This document shows, one piece after another, positions 5,421-6,178 of a stretch of DNA of 6,178 bases (positions within the stretch are counted from its first letter, which is position 1; each line of letters opens with the position of its first letter). The notes beneath the pieces are model-generated. The model searched no databases. It worked only from the letters and a program-made list of their open reading frames with translations, and was not told the DNA's origin. The position numbers and the translations under genes are program-made. The DNA comes from Bacteroidetes bacterium 4572_112. Lineage in GTDB: Bacteria > Bacteroidota > Bacteroidia > Bacteroidales > UBA1556. The stretch spans positions 1 to 6,178 of the forward strand of contig NIUZ01000119.1 in assembly GCA_002254285.1 (NCBI GenBank), written 5' to 3'.

Positions 5421-6178
5421 ATGGAAGCAATAAACACAATATTGATGGATTGGTTTAATAATAAGCCTAGCCATTTCGAAACTATAGAAATAAGTACTCT
5501 AAAAAGAGAGCTTATTGAAAAACCTGTGATATACATAGGTGCAGGAACCTGTGGTTTGGGAGCAGGAGCTGCCAAAACCGAAACTCAAATTAGATCATAC
5601 CTCCACAAAAACAATATAGAGGCTGAGATAGTGAATGTTGGCTGTATTGGACTTTGTGCTTATGAGCCAATGATTGATATACAAATGCCAGGTTATAATC
5701 GCCTATCATTCAAAAATGTTAGCGCAGCAAAAGTTGACAATATTTTTGACAGCATGATGGCTCTTGAGCTTCCTAAAGAAGGTATTCTTTTTCAGCTCGA
5801 CAGCAAAGGTAGAGCTTGGGAAGGTGTTCAGTTCATAAATGAGCACCCATATTTTAAGCCTCAGCAAAGAGTTGTTCTTAAGAACTGTGGACTTATAAAT
5901 CCTGAAAAAATTGACGAGTATATTGCTCGTGGTGGCTATCGTGCACTTCATAAATGCATTAACGAACAAAAACCAATTGAGGTTTGCGACAATATTGAAG
6001 AAAGTGGACTTCGTGGCCGTGGTGGCGGAGGATTTCCAACAGGAAAAAAATGGAAATTTGCTAGCGCTACTCCTTCTGATCAAAAATACCTTATTTGTAA
6101 TGCCGACGAAGGCGACCCTGGCGCTTTTATGGATAGAGCCGTTATCGAGGGCGATCCTCATCGACTAATCGAAGGTAT
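5421..6178 (+). CDS. hydB: NuoF/HydB-type FMN- and NADH-binding subunit, N-terminal part (cut by window end)
   Basis: The frame opens with ATG at 5421, one base after the previous stop (TAATATG), which suggests translational coupling. It stays open for 252 codons to the window edge. Residues about 35-90 form an N-terminal thioredoxin-like domain with C44 (GTCGLGAGA) and C75-x3-C79 (CIGLC); a fourth cysteine is not at the usual place.

The NuoF core follows: a linker with YFKPQQRVVLKNCG (144-157), the FMN/NADH loop GLRGRGGGGFPTGKKW (196-211), and ICNADEGDPGAFMDRAVIEG (225-244). The wording DEGDPGAFMDR is typical of HydB/HndC proteins, while complex I NuoF usually has a version like DE-x-EPGT-x-KDR. 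The protein would take up or deliver electrons to NAD(H) through FMN. A full HydB is around 600 residues, so under half is visible. The C-terminal iron-sulfur ligands and any hydA gene lie beyond the window. Confidence 0.92.
   Translation, partial: MEAINTILMDWFNNKPSHFETIEISTLKRELIEKPVIYIGAGTCGLGAGAAKTETQIRSYLHKNNIEAEIVNVGCIGLCAYEPMIDIQMPGYNRLSFKNVSAAKVDNIFDSMMALELPKEGILFQLDSKGRAWEGVQFINEHPYFKPQQRVVLKNCGLINPEKIDEYIARGGYRALHKCINEQKPIEVCDNIEESGLRGRGGGGFPTGKKWKFASATPSDQKYLICNADEGDPGAFMDRAVIEGDPHRLIEG

Noticed and set aside
5378..5575. Minus-strand open frame of 65 codons across the hydC/hydB junction
   Set aside because: It is antisense to two well-supported genes and has no features of its own.
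5706..6168. Minus-strand (5706-6161) and alternate plus-strand (5911-6168) open frames in the NuoF-type gene
   Set aside because: The frame starting at 5421 carries unmistakable NuoF motifs through this stretch, so the others are by-products of its codon use.

Overview
The window looks like a piece of a low-GC Bacteroidetes chromosome, probably from an anaerobic or fermentative member. Three things suggest this: AT-rich coding sequence with few Shine-Dalgarno motifs, several matches to the Bacteroidetes -7 promoter box TAnnTTTG, and NuoE/NuoF-type genes of the kind found in multi-subunit [FeFe]-hydrogenases. The lineage is an inference from sequence style; there is no rRNA or marker gene to fix it.

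Layout. Positions 1-473 are essentially non-coding. They hold a 15-bp perfect inverted repeat (109-123 and 274-288) enclosing two hairpins, which could be a small mobile-element remnant, a doubtful 48-codon ORF on the minus strand, and a strong terminator at 422-453. Two minus-strand genes follow: a secreted TAXI-family solute-binding protein (474-1553) and, upstream of it, an MthK-like two-helix potassium channel with cytoplasmic RCK domains (1626-2687, GTG start). Divergent from the channel is a small TerB-like acidic helical protein (2806-3198), closed by a 17-bp stem terminator. The right half is plus-strand: a glutamine synthetase (3413-4909), a NuoE/HydC-type [2Fe-2S] protein (4958-5419) and the first 252 codons of a NuoF/HydB-type FMN/NADH subunit (5421 to the window end). 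The last two are one base apart and clearly form an operon that continues beyond the window.

The most interesting signal is regulatory. The motif TGTTA-N6-TAACA occurs three times: twice upstream of the glutamine synthetase (the copies differ at one base and lie 51 bp apart, one overlapping the predicted promoter) and once just upstream of the NuoE-type gene. It resembles operators of the NADH-sensing repressor Rex (TTGTTAA-N4-TTAACAA type) and also has the 5-6-5 layout of CRP/FNR sites. If real, one redox or global regulator would tie nitrogen assimilation to NADH-linked hydrogen metabolism.

A second point of interest is the pairing of an orphan periplasmic binding protein with a K+ channel, with no TRAP membrane subunit in view. 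No complete, clearly new system is visible; the genes themselves belong to known families.
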